Numbered from the stretch's first letter, positions 1 through 8,312 are shown. The stretch is DNA of 9,805 nt from SLFT01 sp964493075 (GCA_964493075.1 CAZBNU010000158.1:1-9805); one strand, 5' to 3'. Numbers and translations are program-made. The notes: generated by a model from the letters alone, not told the origin.

Positions 1-120
1 TTCGCCTTCAACAGGTTCGCCTTCGCCTTCAACAGGTTCGCCTTCACCTTCGACGATCTCACCTTCGCCTTCGACAGGTTCGCCTTCACCTTCTACGAGT
101 TCGCCTTCCCCTTCTACGGG
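1..120 (-). repeat. 21-bp-periodic Gly-Glu heptad array
   Basis: In the coding frame the units read PVEGEGE, LVEGEGE, PVEGEGE, IVEGEGE, PVEGEGE and a partial PVEGE at the edge. The variable first residue falls at 118, 97, 76, 55, 34 and 13, an exact 21-bp period. Synonymous and missense differences between units show the array is not freshly expanded. It continues off the left edge. Confidence 0.93.
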
Positions 121-1379
121 AACACTTTCTACCACTACCGTTTCTGTGCAGGTTACGATGCAGTCCATGGGCGCCATACAGTACAGATGAAGCTCAACCT
201 GGTACTCGCCTGGAGTATCAAACACATGGGAAGGACTCCACTCCGAACTTTCACTACCGTCCCCAAAAAACCAGCGCACAGATTCAGCATTTTCAGAGTA
301 GTTGGTAAAAGTGACCGTTAAGGGAGCATAGCCTTGAAGGGTGTCGCTGCTGAATCTGCAAGTCGGCATAGGAGGCATTTCACCTTCGCCTTCCCCTTCA
401 CCGGGTTCCCCTTCGACGGGCTCCGGGCCAAGACTGATTATCAGTGCTACTGCTGTCCCTAAACCTACCGTTGTACCGGCAGCGGGATTCTGTTCAATCA
501 CCAGGCCGACAGGAACCGTTGGATGATACTGTTCTGTTACGGTGCCAAGAATCAGGCTTGCACTGATGATATCGCCTTCGGCAAAGTCCACGGGCATGCC
601 CAGCACATCGGGAACAGTCACTTGGTTCATGCTTGTAATATCGGCGATTTCATCCCCAAAATAGAGAGCATAATAAATGCCGCAGGTGTCGGACTCGCCT
701 TCGGTGGTACAATCCGGATACTGCTCCACTACAACAGGACCGCTGCCATACCGGTCGGAAATAAAATGGCCGGCAGCAGCAAGGGCGTCTTCCGCCTCCA
801 CATAATTCAACCCGCGCACATCCACGCATTCACACACGGGCGGTTCCCCTTCGATAGGCTCACCTTCACCTTCCGGCTCGCCCTCATACCAGGGCGGTAG
901 TTCGGTGTTTAGTCCGCAGGGGAACAGCACGGAAGAAGCCATGAAACGCTGCCCGGCATAAGTATCAACGCCGGGACCGTATATGGCGGCCATGGGAAAT
1001 CCTGTACGATGGCTTTCATTTGCTGCCGCTATATACAGAAACTCATCCATAGGAGACAACAATATAGACGTAGGAAATGATGGTGTCACGGCATTACCTG
1101 ATTCAGGGAACAGGCGTGTTACAAATTCCAGTTTTCCGCTTTCAGAAAAGCGTTTCAGCAGTCCCACAAATCCCAGCTCCGGAGCTATATCCGCCATCGT
1201 ATAAATGATTTTGGACCCGTCAGAAGTAAAACAAGCGTCTCTGCTATTGCCGAGTCCTGTGTCCGGTCCACTATACGCCATGTTCCAACTCAGCATACCT
1301 GTATTCTCGTCACGATCATACACAATCAGTTCGTTAGGGTAGGCATAACCGACAATGAGGTGCTTATTGTCTGGCGACA
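1..1379 (-). CDS. Continuation of the giant secreted protein: last propeller blades, two PASTA domains, PKD, Gly-Glu array (open at both ends)
   Basis: This minus-strand frame (codon low positions 1, 4, 7...) has no stop from the gap to base 1, giving 459 residues. It begins SPDNKHLIVGYAYPNELIV, which is a mid-repeat propeller blade like those on the other side of the gap, and holds three more blade motifs down to about 915. Then come a Gly-Glu linker (844-885), a Cys-containing degenerate PASTA (655-837), a good PASTA (427-618, VPDVLGMP...QNPAAGT...IISLGP), a linker (379-423), a PKD domain (127-366, with RWFFGDGSE) and a Gly-Glu heptad array (1-120) that runs off the window. It has no start codon of its own with a ribosome binding site. 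It is almost certainly the downstream half of the gene starting at 8090, read in a different frame only because the N run has an arbitrary length. C-terminus and any sorting signal lie outside the window. Confidence 0.85.
127..366 (-). other. PKD domain
   Basis: PTCRFSSDTLQGYAPLTVTF ... SVRWFFGDGSESSEWSP-x-HVFDTPGEYQVELH shows the hallmark WxFGDG and H-x-F-x-x-PGxYxV motifs of polycystic-kidney-disease Ig-like domains, which are common spacers or binding modules in secreted bacterial proteins. Extra cysteines occur at its C-terminal edge (CMAPMDCIVTC). Confidence 0.88.
379..423 (-). repeat. Gly-Glu linker between PASTA and PKD
   Basis: Encodes EPVEGEPGEGEGEGE, joining the PASTA domain to the PKD domain. 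Flexible, highly acidic interdomain linker. Confidence 0.85.
427..618 (-). other. PASTA domain (regular copy after the propeller)
   Basis: VTVPDVLGMPVDFAEG ... GTVTEQYHPTVPVGLVI ... QNPAAGTTVGLGT ... ALIISLGP matches the PASTA pattern and is highly similar to the copy at 4158-4352, indicating internal duplication within one protein. Confidence 0.85.
655..837 (-). other. Degenerate, cysteine-containing PASTA-like domain
   Basis: The stretch starting VCECVDVRGLNYVEAEDAL keeps the PASTA helix and strand order (V-x-GL-x2-EAE-x-AL-x3-G; VVVEQYPDC) but lacks the usual AGT turn and carries four cysteines (two at its start, two in the second half). It is directly followed by a regular PASTA copy. 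Confidence 0.55.
844..885 (-). repeat. Gly-Glu linker between propeller and PASTA pair
   Basis: Encodes EGEPEGEGEPIEGE after the last propeller blade. Same linker type as the others, marking a domain boundary. Confidence 0.85.
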
Positions 1380-2865
1380 NNNNNNNNNNNNNNNNNNNNN
1401 NNNNNNNNNNNNNNNNNNNNNNNNNNNNNNNNNNNNNNNNNNNNNNNNNNNNNNNNNNNNNNNNNNNNNNNNNNNNNNNTCGTACAGGGTCTGCCGCCAT
1501 GCCAGTGAACCATCGGCGGCGTCTCGGTTGAACACGATGAGCGCACTGTCATCTTCACCCGTAACATAGACCTGTCTGCCATCCGGCGACATGGCCATGG
1601 CAAGTTTTCCGGAAAGGCCGAGTGCGCCATCCACGCCTGCGCGCAACTGTTCGGAAAGGATGAGTTCGCCATTCTTGGCTGAATGCTCAAAATGAACGAT
1701 GGCATCGTCAACGTCAGAAGCTGTGTATACAGAACGCCCATCCGGCGAACAGGCTACAGTAAGGTTAAAGGTGCTTTGCAAGCCGCCAATATCGTTCACA
1801 TCATCCAGGATGCTCTGTTCCAGCGTCAGTTCGCCAGTAGACGCATTTATGCCGAAAACAAAGAGCGCTGAAGGGTTCAGTTTGACTATGTCCCATCCAA
1901 GATACCATTGTCTGCATAAGGATGTGACGTATAGTTTGCTGTCGTCTGGTGCAATGGTCATTGATAACAGATTTCTGAAGCCGGGATGGGTTTCCCCAAC
2001 TGGCAGTCCGGTATTGTTTGTGAAGGAGCTCAGATAGGTAAGTTCTCCGGTTACCGGATCGCATGTAAAAATCCTAATCAAGTCTTCGGTATTCATGTAC
2101 AAGACCGTATCATCTGGAGAAAGGCATAGGTGCTTATACGTACCGCCAGAGCCGGACGGGTATGCTGAAAACGTATTGTGCGTAAGCAGCCCTGTTTCGG
2201 GATTGCGATTGAGTATCAGCAGCCCGGATGTTGTTGCATAAGTTGTGGAATTGTAGTTTCCTGAATTGGTTGCGTAGATGCGATTGCCATCATGCGACAC
2301 TATGGGACGATACACCGTTCCGTCAAAGAGGGCTGGATCACTTAGATACGATTGTGTGAGCGATAGAAGACCCGTTTCGGGACTGCAACTGAAAACGAAC
2401 ATGTCGGCTGCTGTGTAACTGGTGGGGCCGCATATGTAGAGATGTTTCCCATCGGGGGAAAGGGTCCCATATTCAGGATCATTCATTCCTGTCAAGCCAT
2501 TCTCACCATTGCGCACCACCTGTATCAGAAACAGCGCGCCAGTTTCGTCGTCACGGGCATAGACAAAGATACCGTCGCTTCCATAGGCGAGTACGTACAG
2601 ATATGCGCCATTGGGAGACATAAACAGATTCTTGGGGATGTCTACGAAGGTCAGTGTTGGCACTCCATTTTCGTAACTCGTCGAGTCACTTATCGCCACC
2701 ACATTTTCGAAGATGAGAATGCCGGTTTCTGTGTCGCGACTGAAGCAGGAAATCATTTCGTCATCCCGTGCCAACGCATAAGCATGTCGCCCATCCGGGG
2801 ATACCACCATGTCCACCATATTGTTCATGCCTTTGGCGCGATGGTGGGCGGTTGTCAACGGCCAT
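915..2865 (-). other. Long YVTN/lactonase-type beta-propeller, interrupted by the gap
   Basis: At least 11 copies of the SPDG-x3-Y-like strand motif (VVSPDGRHAYAL, FMSPNGAYLYVL, TLSPDGKHLYIC and so on), eight before the gap and three after, alternate with ten TG-x-L motifs such as DTETGIL and NPETGLL. This is the pattern of YncE/6-phosphogluconolactonase-like propellers. Eleven is too many for a single seven-bladed ring. Confidence 0.8.
1380..1479. other. Assembly gap of 100 N
   Basis: Exactly 100 N's, a conventional placeholder for a gap of unknown size. It falls inside the beta-propeller. Frame bookkeeping requires the real missing length to leave remainder 2 modulo 3 if the gene is intact. 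Other blades have about 15-18 residues between the corresponding strands, so as little as ~47-50 nt may be missing; whole blades could also be lost. Confidence 0.97.
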
Positions 2866-5800
2866 TCATAGTCTGGATAGGGGTAGGGTTCCGGTTGCAG
2901 TGGCGCAGGTTCCCACCGAATATGGTCCACCCAGCCGCAATCTTCACCGGCGACGTAGTCTGAGTCCTTTGAGTACTCCCAACTGATTGTTACGGTGCCT
3001 GGCCCAATCTCGTAAGAACGTTCCTGCCAGTCTGTTTCGCCGGATATGCGGTCCCACCGCTGGTTGCCCAGCCAGAGATTAAGTTCATCCCCAAATTCTC
3101 CCCGTTCCTCACAGGAAACCTTCCATAGGAAGGAGAGTGTTCCCGGACCAGTGACGGTGGTACTGAAAGAGTTTTTGCTGCTCTTGTTCAGCACACCACT
3201 TCGTACTGCCGCCCCGCCGCTCTGATGTTCATGGGACTGACCATACCATTGCTGCGGATAAGTCGCACCGCGATCCCATGTAAGGTCACAGTTGTCCACG
3301 GCCTCGCAGAAAGGCACCTCTGCCATGGGTGTCCACTGGACATGATCTACCCAGCCCTGATTTGGATAGCCTTCGTAACCCCAACTGAAACGCCAGAGAA
3401 GTTTTTGCGTGCCGGGCCCGAGAAAGATGGCTTTGTCAGCCCACTCTGTTTCCCCGATAATTCTATCCAGTAGAACATTGCTTGTAGCGCCAGCAAGAGA
3501 TTCCAGATAGCCATAGGTACCGTTGTAGGCTTGCGGGCGTGTAGCAACTTTCCAGTCGAAAGAGAGAAGCCCCGGCCCTGTTACTGTGGCGGACAGGGTT
3601 GTAAAGGTGCGAGTAGCCACTGAACCGCTCTGCGCAGCAGAACCACCTTCCACAAAGTCCCTGTTTTGACCGAACCAGGGAGTGGCCGAAGTGGTCCAAG
3701 CCAGATCACAGTTATCCAGAGATTCACATAGCGGCGTTTCTGTTGCTGGCTGCCAGCGCACATGGTCTACCCAGGCGCAGTTCTGTTCTACTATAGTGTT
3801 CCAGCTGTAGGTCCATTTTAGATCATGCACACCGGGACTAATGTAAAGCGTTCGTGTACTCCAGTTTGTAATACCGGAAACCGTGTCCAGCCGGGTTGTA
3901 TCCATGAAAAAGTCCAGCCGGTCATAATACCCCGGATTGGACCCTGTATTGACCTTCCAGTCAAAGACAACCTTACCCGGGCCTACAACAGTGGTGGAAA
4001 CGGTTGTATAGGTCCTTAAGGGAACAGGTCCCGACTTCAGTGATGAACCCCCTTCGCGGGTTGCATCCAACTGACTTGACCATACGCCACCCGATGACGT
4101 CCAGGTCAGGTCGCAGTTATCCAGTGCGGCGCACATTTCGCCCGAATTGGGCGCAGGCCCCAGGCTGATGACAATATCCACAACACTGCCCGGCAGTACT
4201 TCCGTGCCTGCTGCGGGCGCCTGGCTTATCGTCTGGCCAAGAGGAACCGTGTCGTGGTGCGCCTCTGTTACCGCACCAAGACTTAACTCTGCAAGTACAA
4301 GGTTGTCTGACGCTTCGGACTGGGTCATACCGGCAAGATTTGGCACGATAACGTAAATTTCTTCACCTTCCCCTTCACCCTCGCCCTCGCCTTCACCTTC
4401 ACCTTCTACCATTGAGGCGCATGTGTCATAATCCAGCTGGCAAAGTGCGTCCCATTCGGAATCACAACAATAAGGGTCGTTTAGTATAACTTCCTGATAG
4501 CAAGGATCATCTGCAGGATAGGGGGCGACAGCGGTACACGAAGTTTCCCCTTCGCCTTCCCCTGGCTCGCCTTCGACGGGTTCACCTTCACCTTCTACAG
4601 GTTCGCCTTCAGGTTCGCCCTCGCCTTCACATTCGGTTTCATCGGCCAAGTCGTGCATGTAAAAAGATACAACATTGAAGGGCGCCGCTACCACGACTTC
4701 CGTCGAGAAACCCGTGGCTGGATCGAAAGTGCTGTTCATGCAACGACTCGTAACTGAACCGTCCGCTGTGGAGCCGTTTACCCTGAGAGAATAGGCGGCA
4801 GGCGTCGTACCGGTCAGTTCAATGCGGTATGCCCCTGATTCCAGTTCGGGAAGCAAAGCACGTTGCCCGCCATTGCCGTTTACTACGAGAGATGCCCCGG
4901 GAATTTCCTCATCCAAAACCCCCGTTTCACTGTTCATACCCAGATGCCGTTCATCAGGGTCATAAATGTGCAGGTTCAAGTCGAAACTATCCTTGCCTTC
5001 CGGCTCGACTTTAACTTCAATTTCAGGTTCGGCATCCGCTGGCAATGCCGGTGCAAGCAAAGTAAGCAGCGCCATGGACGTTACCAACGACGGGAAAAAG
5101 CGTTCGCGGCCGTTGGTCGCGTCTGTGTTCAGCCAGTAGCCGTCATTTTTCTGCAAGTCAACCAGCCTCTGTGCAATTTCCGCGTGCCATACTGCGGGCG
5201 CATCGCTGCGGGGCAGTGTGCGCCGCCCTGCTACAGTCAGCGCCGCCGCCAGATTCAGACAGTAGGAGTAATAGTGATCCATGCCGAGGGTGCGGAAGTA
5301 TACACTGCCCACCTGGCCGTACTCGCTTTGAGGATGCCCGAATCGGCGGAAGTTGTCACCAAGCCAGGCAAGTGCGCTCTGTACGTGTGGTTCGCCCAAC
5401 CCTCTGCCGCAGAGCAGATTGGCATGGAGTCCCGCAGCAGTAGCGCGTCCCTGGTCTCCCTGGCTGAGGGGTCCGAAGGGATTAACCAGATCAATACTTT
5501 CAAAGAAGCCTCCGGGACTGAACCACTTCTGGTGGTAATCCAGCACGGTCACTGCGGGTTGGGTCCAGGTGAGGGGATGCACAAATCCCGTAAGAGCGGG
5601 GTCGGTGCTGAATGCCCGGTCCAGTGCTGTTAACGCCCAGAACGTGGAAGTCATGTTTACCTCCCCATCGCGATTGGTGAAAATGCGTCCCCAGCCGCCG
5701 AGAATGGCTTCCCATAGCGCTTCAAACGGTTCACCTACATACAAGTCAGGGTAGTTGCTCTTGGTTCGCTGCGTGGAAAGCAGGTAGGCGGATGCCTGCG

Positions 5801-8090
5801 CAATCTGCCCATGATATACGGGGTCTTTGCTCGCCATCAGCGCCAGCATGGCCAGCGCGGTTTCATAGGTCCAATTGGTGGCGAGCGACGTGGTAAAGTT
5901 TATGATGTCTCTGCCGAACTGACCATTCTCATATTGTTGCCCGGAAAGAAATTCAAGGGCCCGCGCTACATGTATTTCTTCAGGGGTATCGCCGTTTTTC
6001 ATTAACGCCAATACCGCCAGAGCTGTTGTGCCCACCATGAATTGGTCGTTATCTGGATAGGCATCCAGCCTCCAGCTGCCATCCAGCCGCTGGTGTTCTT
6101 TCAGATAGCAGATGCCACGTTTTATTGCGAGTTGCGATTCTTTCGGCAGGTTCTCATAGGGTAGTGGGCGCACATCGCCCTCAAAATACATTGCACTGGT
6201 GACTCGCACATAACGCTCCGGGTCTGTGTTGTCTTCATATCTGAGGGAGGAGGCGCAGGGATCGAAATGCACCCAGTTGACAACAGGCTTTGCGGGAATG
6301 CCATAGTCATCTTTATAATTGTAAATTACCGGATAGGATCCTGGCGCGGTGGGGATAACCCGAGAGGTGTCAACCTGCCAGTTTGCGGGAGCATGCGAGT
6401 ATTGAAGGGATGCGCCGCAACCGTCAACAACCTGTGCGTTATTTTCTGTAAATTTCTGTCCAAGCACAAAGCCGGTACGCTGTGCGCCGTTTATGACTTC
6501 CATAACTTCAATAACAGGCGGGTTTTGCGGGAAATTAGACACATAGCCGACGGCTGTTTGTGCATCGGCATGTTCATAAAACAGGAAGGTAAATTTGATC
6601 AGGGTAGTATCCATCCTCGGTATAATGGTCTGGAGTACAGCGCCGCTGCAGCTTTCTCGCAGTTCACCCACGGGGATTTCTGCGCTTCCCAGTCTGCCGC
6701 ATGGCGCCTCCACAATACGGCTCGGCACATAAATGTAGGGGCCATCCGGGGCTTCAACGGTAATGGTGCGCTGTACTGGCAACGCAGCATTGCCTTTACT
6801 GTCGCTCACAGTGTAAGTCAACGTGTAGACACCCGGAGCGGGAGACACTTCGCCCGTAACAGTAATGTTTGCTGTCAAGTTGCCTTCACATGCATCCCAC
6901 GCAGTGGCGCCTGGAAGAGTTGGTAATGGGTCAGATGCGCACAACACCAGGTCCATGCTGCCGGAACCAACCAGTATAATTTCAGGGGGGACGATATCGT
7001 TTGTACAAGGGTCAACAGTAGGGTTGGGAGTGAAGTTGTTCGAGGAGGCGGTATATTCCTGTGTTGGCCCCATCATCAATACGCCTTCGACAATACCCGT
7101 GGCTGGATTGATTACCGGCGACCCGGAATTCCCCTGATAACTGTCAATATTTGCGATAAAATGATTATCAAACACATTCTGAACAGTTATCTCATTGCCG
7201 AAGGTGTACTTGCGGGTGAGCCCCTGCGGGTACCCGATAACTCCCACTTGTGTTCCAGTGGTTATGGCGCCTTCATGCCGAATGGGAAGCGGCCACACAC
7301 AAGGCATTTCCTCCGGGCGGTCGAGTTCAATAAGTGCAAAGTCAATGCCTACTTCCTGGTTAAAACCGAATTTTACCATTCTAGCCGCTTCATATACATG
7401 GGTACCGGGGTATAGTTTAGGAAAATCACCGGGCGTAGAACTTTGCTGGACAAAGCCAAATACAATGCGAAAAGCACCCAGCGAACCGGGTTCCTTGACA
7501 CAATGCGCAGCGGTGGCAATCATCTGCGGCCCAACCAGAAAGCCGCTGCAGACCGGCAGTGTGGCTTGCCCGATAAAGGGTTCCTCCGCGCAAAGTGGCT
7601 GATCCTGGGGCATGTGAAAAGCAGAACTGGGATCAAACAGTTCTATTGTTCTCTTGTCGTATACACCATTTTGCACAATCTCCCAATTTTCCCCGTTCCA
7701 TTCCATCATATCCCGTGGCACAAAAGCACAAACCGCATCACCCCAAGTTCCCATAATTCCGTCCACTTCATAGTGGTCACGCAGATTGTTGTCACCGAAA
7801 AGGGTTTTATCATCATTTGAATCAAAACTCTCCTCCGCAAGATGGGACTCCTCTGGTGGATTATTTTTTGCTGTACTATTGCTATCCAGCGCTTCCAGCA
7901 TTTCCAAGGCATGCAGCATCTCCGTCGGATTGTCATCAGCAGCAGCCGCAGCTACGCTTTCATCCACGGAGGACAGAGGCGTTTCCTCTGAAGTCGCTTT
8001 GCTTACAAGCAGGATTGTCGTACTTACCAAGAGCAAAACCAGGGCAAATAAATAACTGCGGAATAACACGGTGGATTTGGCGCGGTACAT
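1480..8090 (-). CDS. Giant secreted modular protein: S1 protease, Ig-like, alpha/alpha-toroid, PASTA, MAM-like modules, beta-propeller (N-terminal 2203 residues, cut by assembly gap)
   Basis: Start chosen at 8090: the upstream AGGAAAGG lies 7 nt away and the protein then opens with a classic signal peptide (basic MYRAKSTVLFR, hydrophobic core about 13-29, cleavage about 30-34). The in-frame ATGs at 8114 and 8186 lack a Shine-Dalgarno. Domains by residue: acidic/low-complexity 35-100; trypsin-like serine protease ~105-345 (His196, Asp250, Ser322); HYR-like Ig domain ~365-450; another beta region ~450-615; squalene-cyclase-like toroid ~654-1015; beta domain ~1020-1145; Gly-Glu linker 1155-1182; CC-W-C motif ~1183-1225; Gly-Glu linker ~1229-1244; PASTA ~1246-1311; three ~140-residue beta modules 1319-1726; beta-propeller from ~1740 to the gap. 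It is probably exported and extracellular or surface-bound; substrate and partners are unknown. The reading frame should continue in the 1-1379 segment. Domain classes are confident from motifs; the overall biological role is not known. Confidence 0.9.
2913..4136 (-). repeat. Three tandem ~140-residue lectin/MAM-like beta modules
   Basis: Modules begin at 4136, 3731 and 3311. Each opens C-x4-DNCDL-x-W, passes through VxGPGxxxFxWKV and an ISGETxW-like segment, and ends GWVDHVxWxP (AWVDH in the first). They are clearly homologous but divergent, so an old duplication. The same module type occurs as repeats in large secreted proteins of Verrucomicrobiota and Planctomycetota. Probably jelly-roll folds for carbohydrate or protein binding. 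Confidence 0.8.
4158..4352 (-). other. PASTA domain (first copy)
   Basis: Residues ~1246-1311: VIVPNLAGMTQSEA ... GAVTEAHHDTVPLGQTI ... QAPAAGTEVLPGS ... VDIVISLGP, the full PASTA pattern (VP-x-GM, QxPxAGT, V-x-SLG). PASTA domains are best known from penicillin-binding proteins and PrkC-type kinases as cell-wall binders; here the domain sits in an extracellular mosaic protein. It is closely similar to the copy at 427-618. Confidence 0.85.
4359..4406 (-). repeat. Pure Gly-Glu dipeptide linker
   Basis: Encodes an almost uninterrupted (EG)n run ending EE, directly ahead of the first PASTA domain. The DNA is a near-perfect 6-bp repeat (ttcacc/ttcccc/ctcgcc on the plus strand), a candidate for slippage-driven length variation. 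Confidence 0.9.
4411..4541 (-). other. Short cysteine-rich CC-x3-W-x3-C motif between Gly-Glu linkers
   Basis: Residues ~1183-1226 hold seven cysteines, including DPYCCDSEWDALC. This style of motif (CCxxxWDxxC) recurs in secreted proteins of Planctomycetota, myxobacteria and related groups. It is likely a small disulfide-stabilised element; function unknown. It is bounded on both sides by Gly-Glu runs. Confidence 0.65.
4545..4628 (-). repeat. Gly-Glu/Pro-Val linker before the cysteine motif
   Basis: Encodes EGEGEPEGEPVEGEGEPVEG followed by EPGEGEGE, between the beta domain and the CC-W-C motif. Related in unit to the heptad array at the left edge. Confidence 0.9.
5045..6130 (-). other. Squalene-cyclase/prenyltransferase-like alpha/alpha-toroid domain
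   Basis: Residues ~654-1015. Repeated helix pairs of the type AIKRGICYLKEHQRLDGSW, ALAVLALMKNG, ALEFLSGQQYENGQFG, ALAMLALMASKDP, ALAWLGDNFRRFG and RLVDLQKNDGYW are characteristic of terpenoid-cyclase/alpha-2-macroglobulin-type toroids, with QxxDGSW-like QW motifs. I see neither the DxDD acid of squalene-hopene cyclase nor a CGEQ thioester, so a binding or structural role is more likely than catalysis. Confidence 0.75.
7060..7775 (-). other. Trypsin/V8-like serine protease domain
   Basis: Residues ~105-345 of the giant protein. The triad is visible in order: IATAAHC with His at 7503-7505, GIDFALIELD with Asp at 7341-7343, and QGNSGSPV with Ser at 7125-7127. The GYPQG and GNSGSPV segments resemble the V8/glutamyl-endopeptidase branch of family S1. 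The position where V8 has the His of IHWGG (Glu specificity) appears to be VLMMG here, so Glu specificity is not supported. A cysteine beside the catalytic His (AAHC) and one before SGFLVG (VCSG) fit the usual S1 disulfide. Likely catalytically competent; the substrate is unknown. Confidence 0.88.
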
Positions 8091-8097
8091 AAGTAAA

Positions 8098-8105
8098 CCT
8101 TTCCT
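8098..8105 (-). promoter_or_regulatory. Ribosome binding site of the giant gene
   Basis: AGGAAAGG on the minus strand, 7 nt before the ATG at 8090-8088. It decides the start: the two longer in-frame candidates (8114, 8186) have no purine-rich element. Confidence 0.7.
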
Positions 8106-8115
8106 GTACGACATT

Positions 8116-8132
8116 ACATGCAGCCTGCATGT
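8116..8132. promoter_or_regulatory. Perfect 7-bp dyad in the leader of the giant gene
   Basis: ACATGCA-GCC-TGCATGT, a perfect inverted repeat with a 3-nt centre, lying 26 nt upstream of the chosen start codon and just before the ribosome binding site. It could be an operator or a leader RNA hairpin limiting ribosome access. Seen directly; function inferred. Confidence 0.4.
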
Positions 8133-8239
8133 TACGATTGAGAAAAATAATGGAGATGACTTTAAGAACAGCATTCCTCGATACATATCGTCGCGTAATT
8201 CAGCATCCCATTTGAAAAAAAACTAACTGGCAGTATTGG

Positions 8240-8255
8240 TGTTGTCCTTACAACA
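8240..8255. promoter_or_regulatory. Small 6-bp dyad in the intergenic leader
   Basis: TGTTGT-CCTT-ACAACA, a perfect 6-bp inverted repeat with a 4-nt loop, just downstream of the candidate -10 element. An 8-T tract follows on the minus strand at 8222-8215, but too far away for a canonical terminator. Possible operator; weak. Confidence 0.2.
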
Positions 8256-8282
8256 AAGAACAACTCAATATACCAATGGCAT

Positions 8283-8312
8283 ATTTTATCAAAACTGATG
8301 CTGAACCAACAA
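8283..8312 (-). promoter_or_regulatory. Candidate sigma70-type promoter for the giant gene
   Basis: On the minus strand: TTGTTG (8312-8307), 18-nt spacer, TAAAAT (8288-8283) preceded by TGA, an extended -10 arrangement. It would give a leader of roughly 190 nt containing both dyads. The 8091-8370 interval otherwise holds no gene I can support. Confidence 0.3.

Noticed and set aside
1..885. CRISPR-like or mobile-element repeats in the left region
   Set aside because: The repeats are in-frame codons for Gly-Glu linkers in a protein-coding frame, with no unique spacers and no terminal inverted repeats.
4863..5633. 256-codon open frame on the plus strand
   Set aside because: It lies wholly antisense to the toroid-coding part of the giant gene, gives Cys/Arg/Gln-rich sequence with no recognisable domain, and has no convincing ribosome binding site. 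It is a shadow of the coding strand.
6267..6926. 219-codon open frame on the plus strand
   Set aside because: Antisense to the Ig-like region of the giant protein; no domain features. Other plus-strand frames at 523-900, 2442-2963 and 9002-9409 are rejected for the same reason.
8091..8186. N-terminal extension of the giant gene to the ATG at 8186 or 8114
   Set aside because: Neither start has a Shine-Dalgarno, while the ATG at 8090 has AGGAAAGG at 7 nt and is followed at once by a good signal peptide. The extension would place a second hydrophobic stretch ahead of it and would cover the dyad at 8116-8132.
8215..8255. Possible terminator of the lyase-cupin operon (dyad 8240-8255 plus 8-T tract on the minus strand)
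   Set aside because: The stem is only 6 bp and A/T-rich, and the T tract begins 17 nt after it, so it does not fit a Rho-independent terminator.
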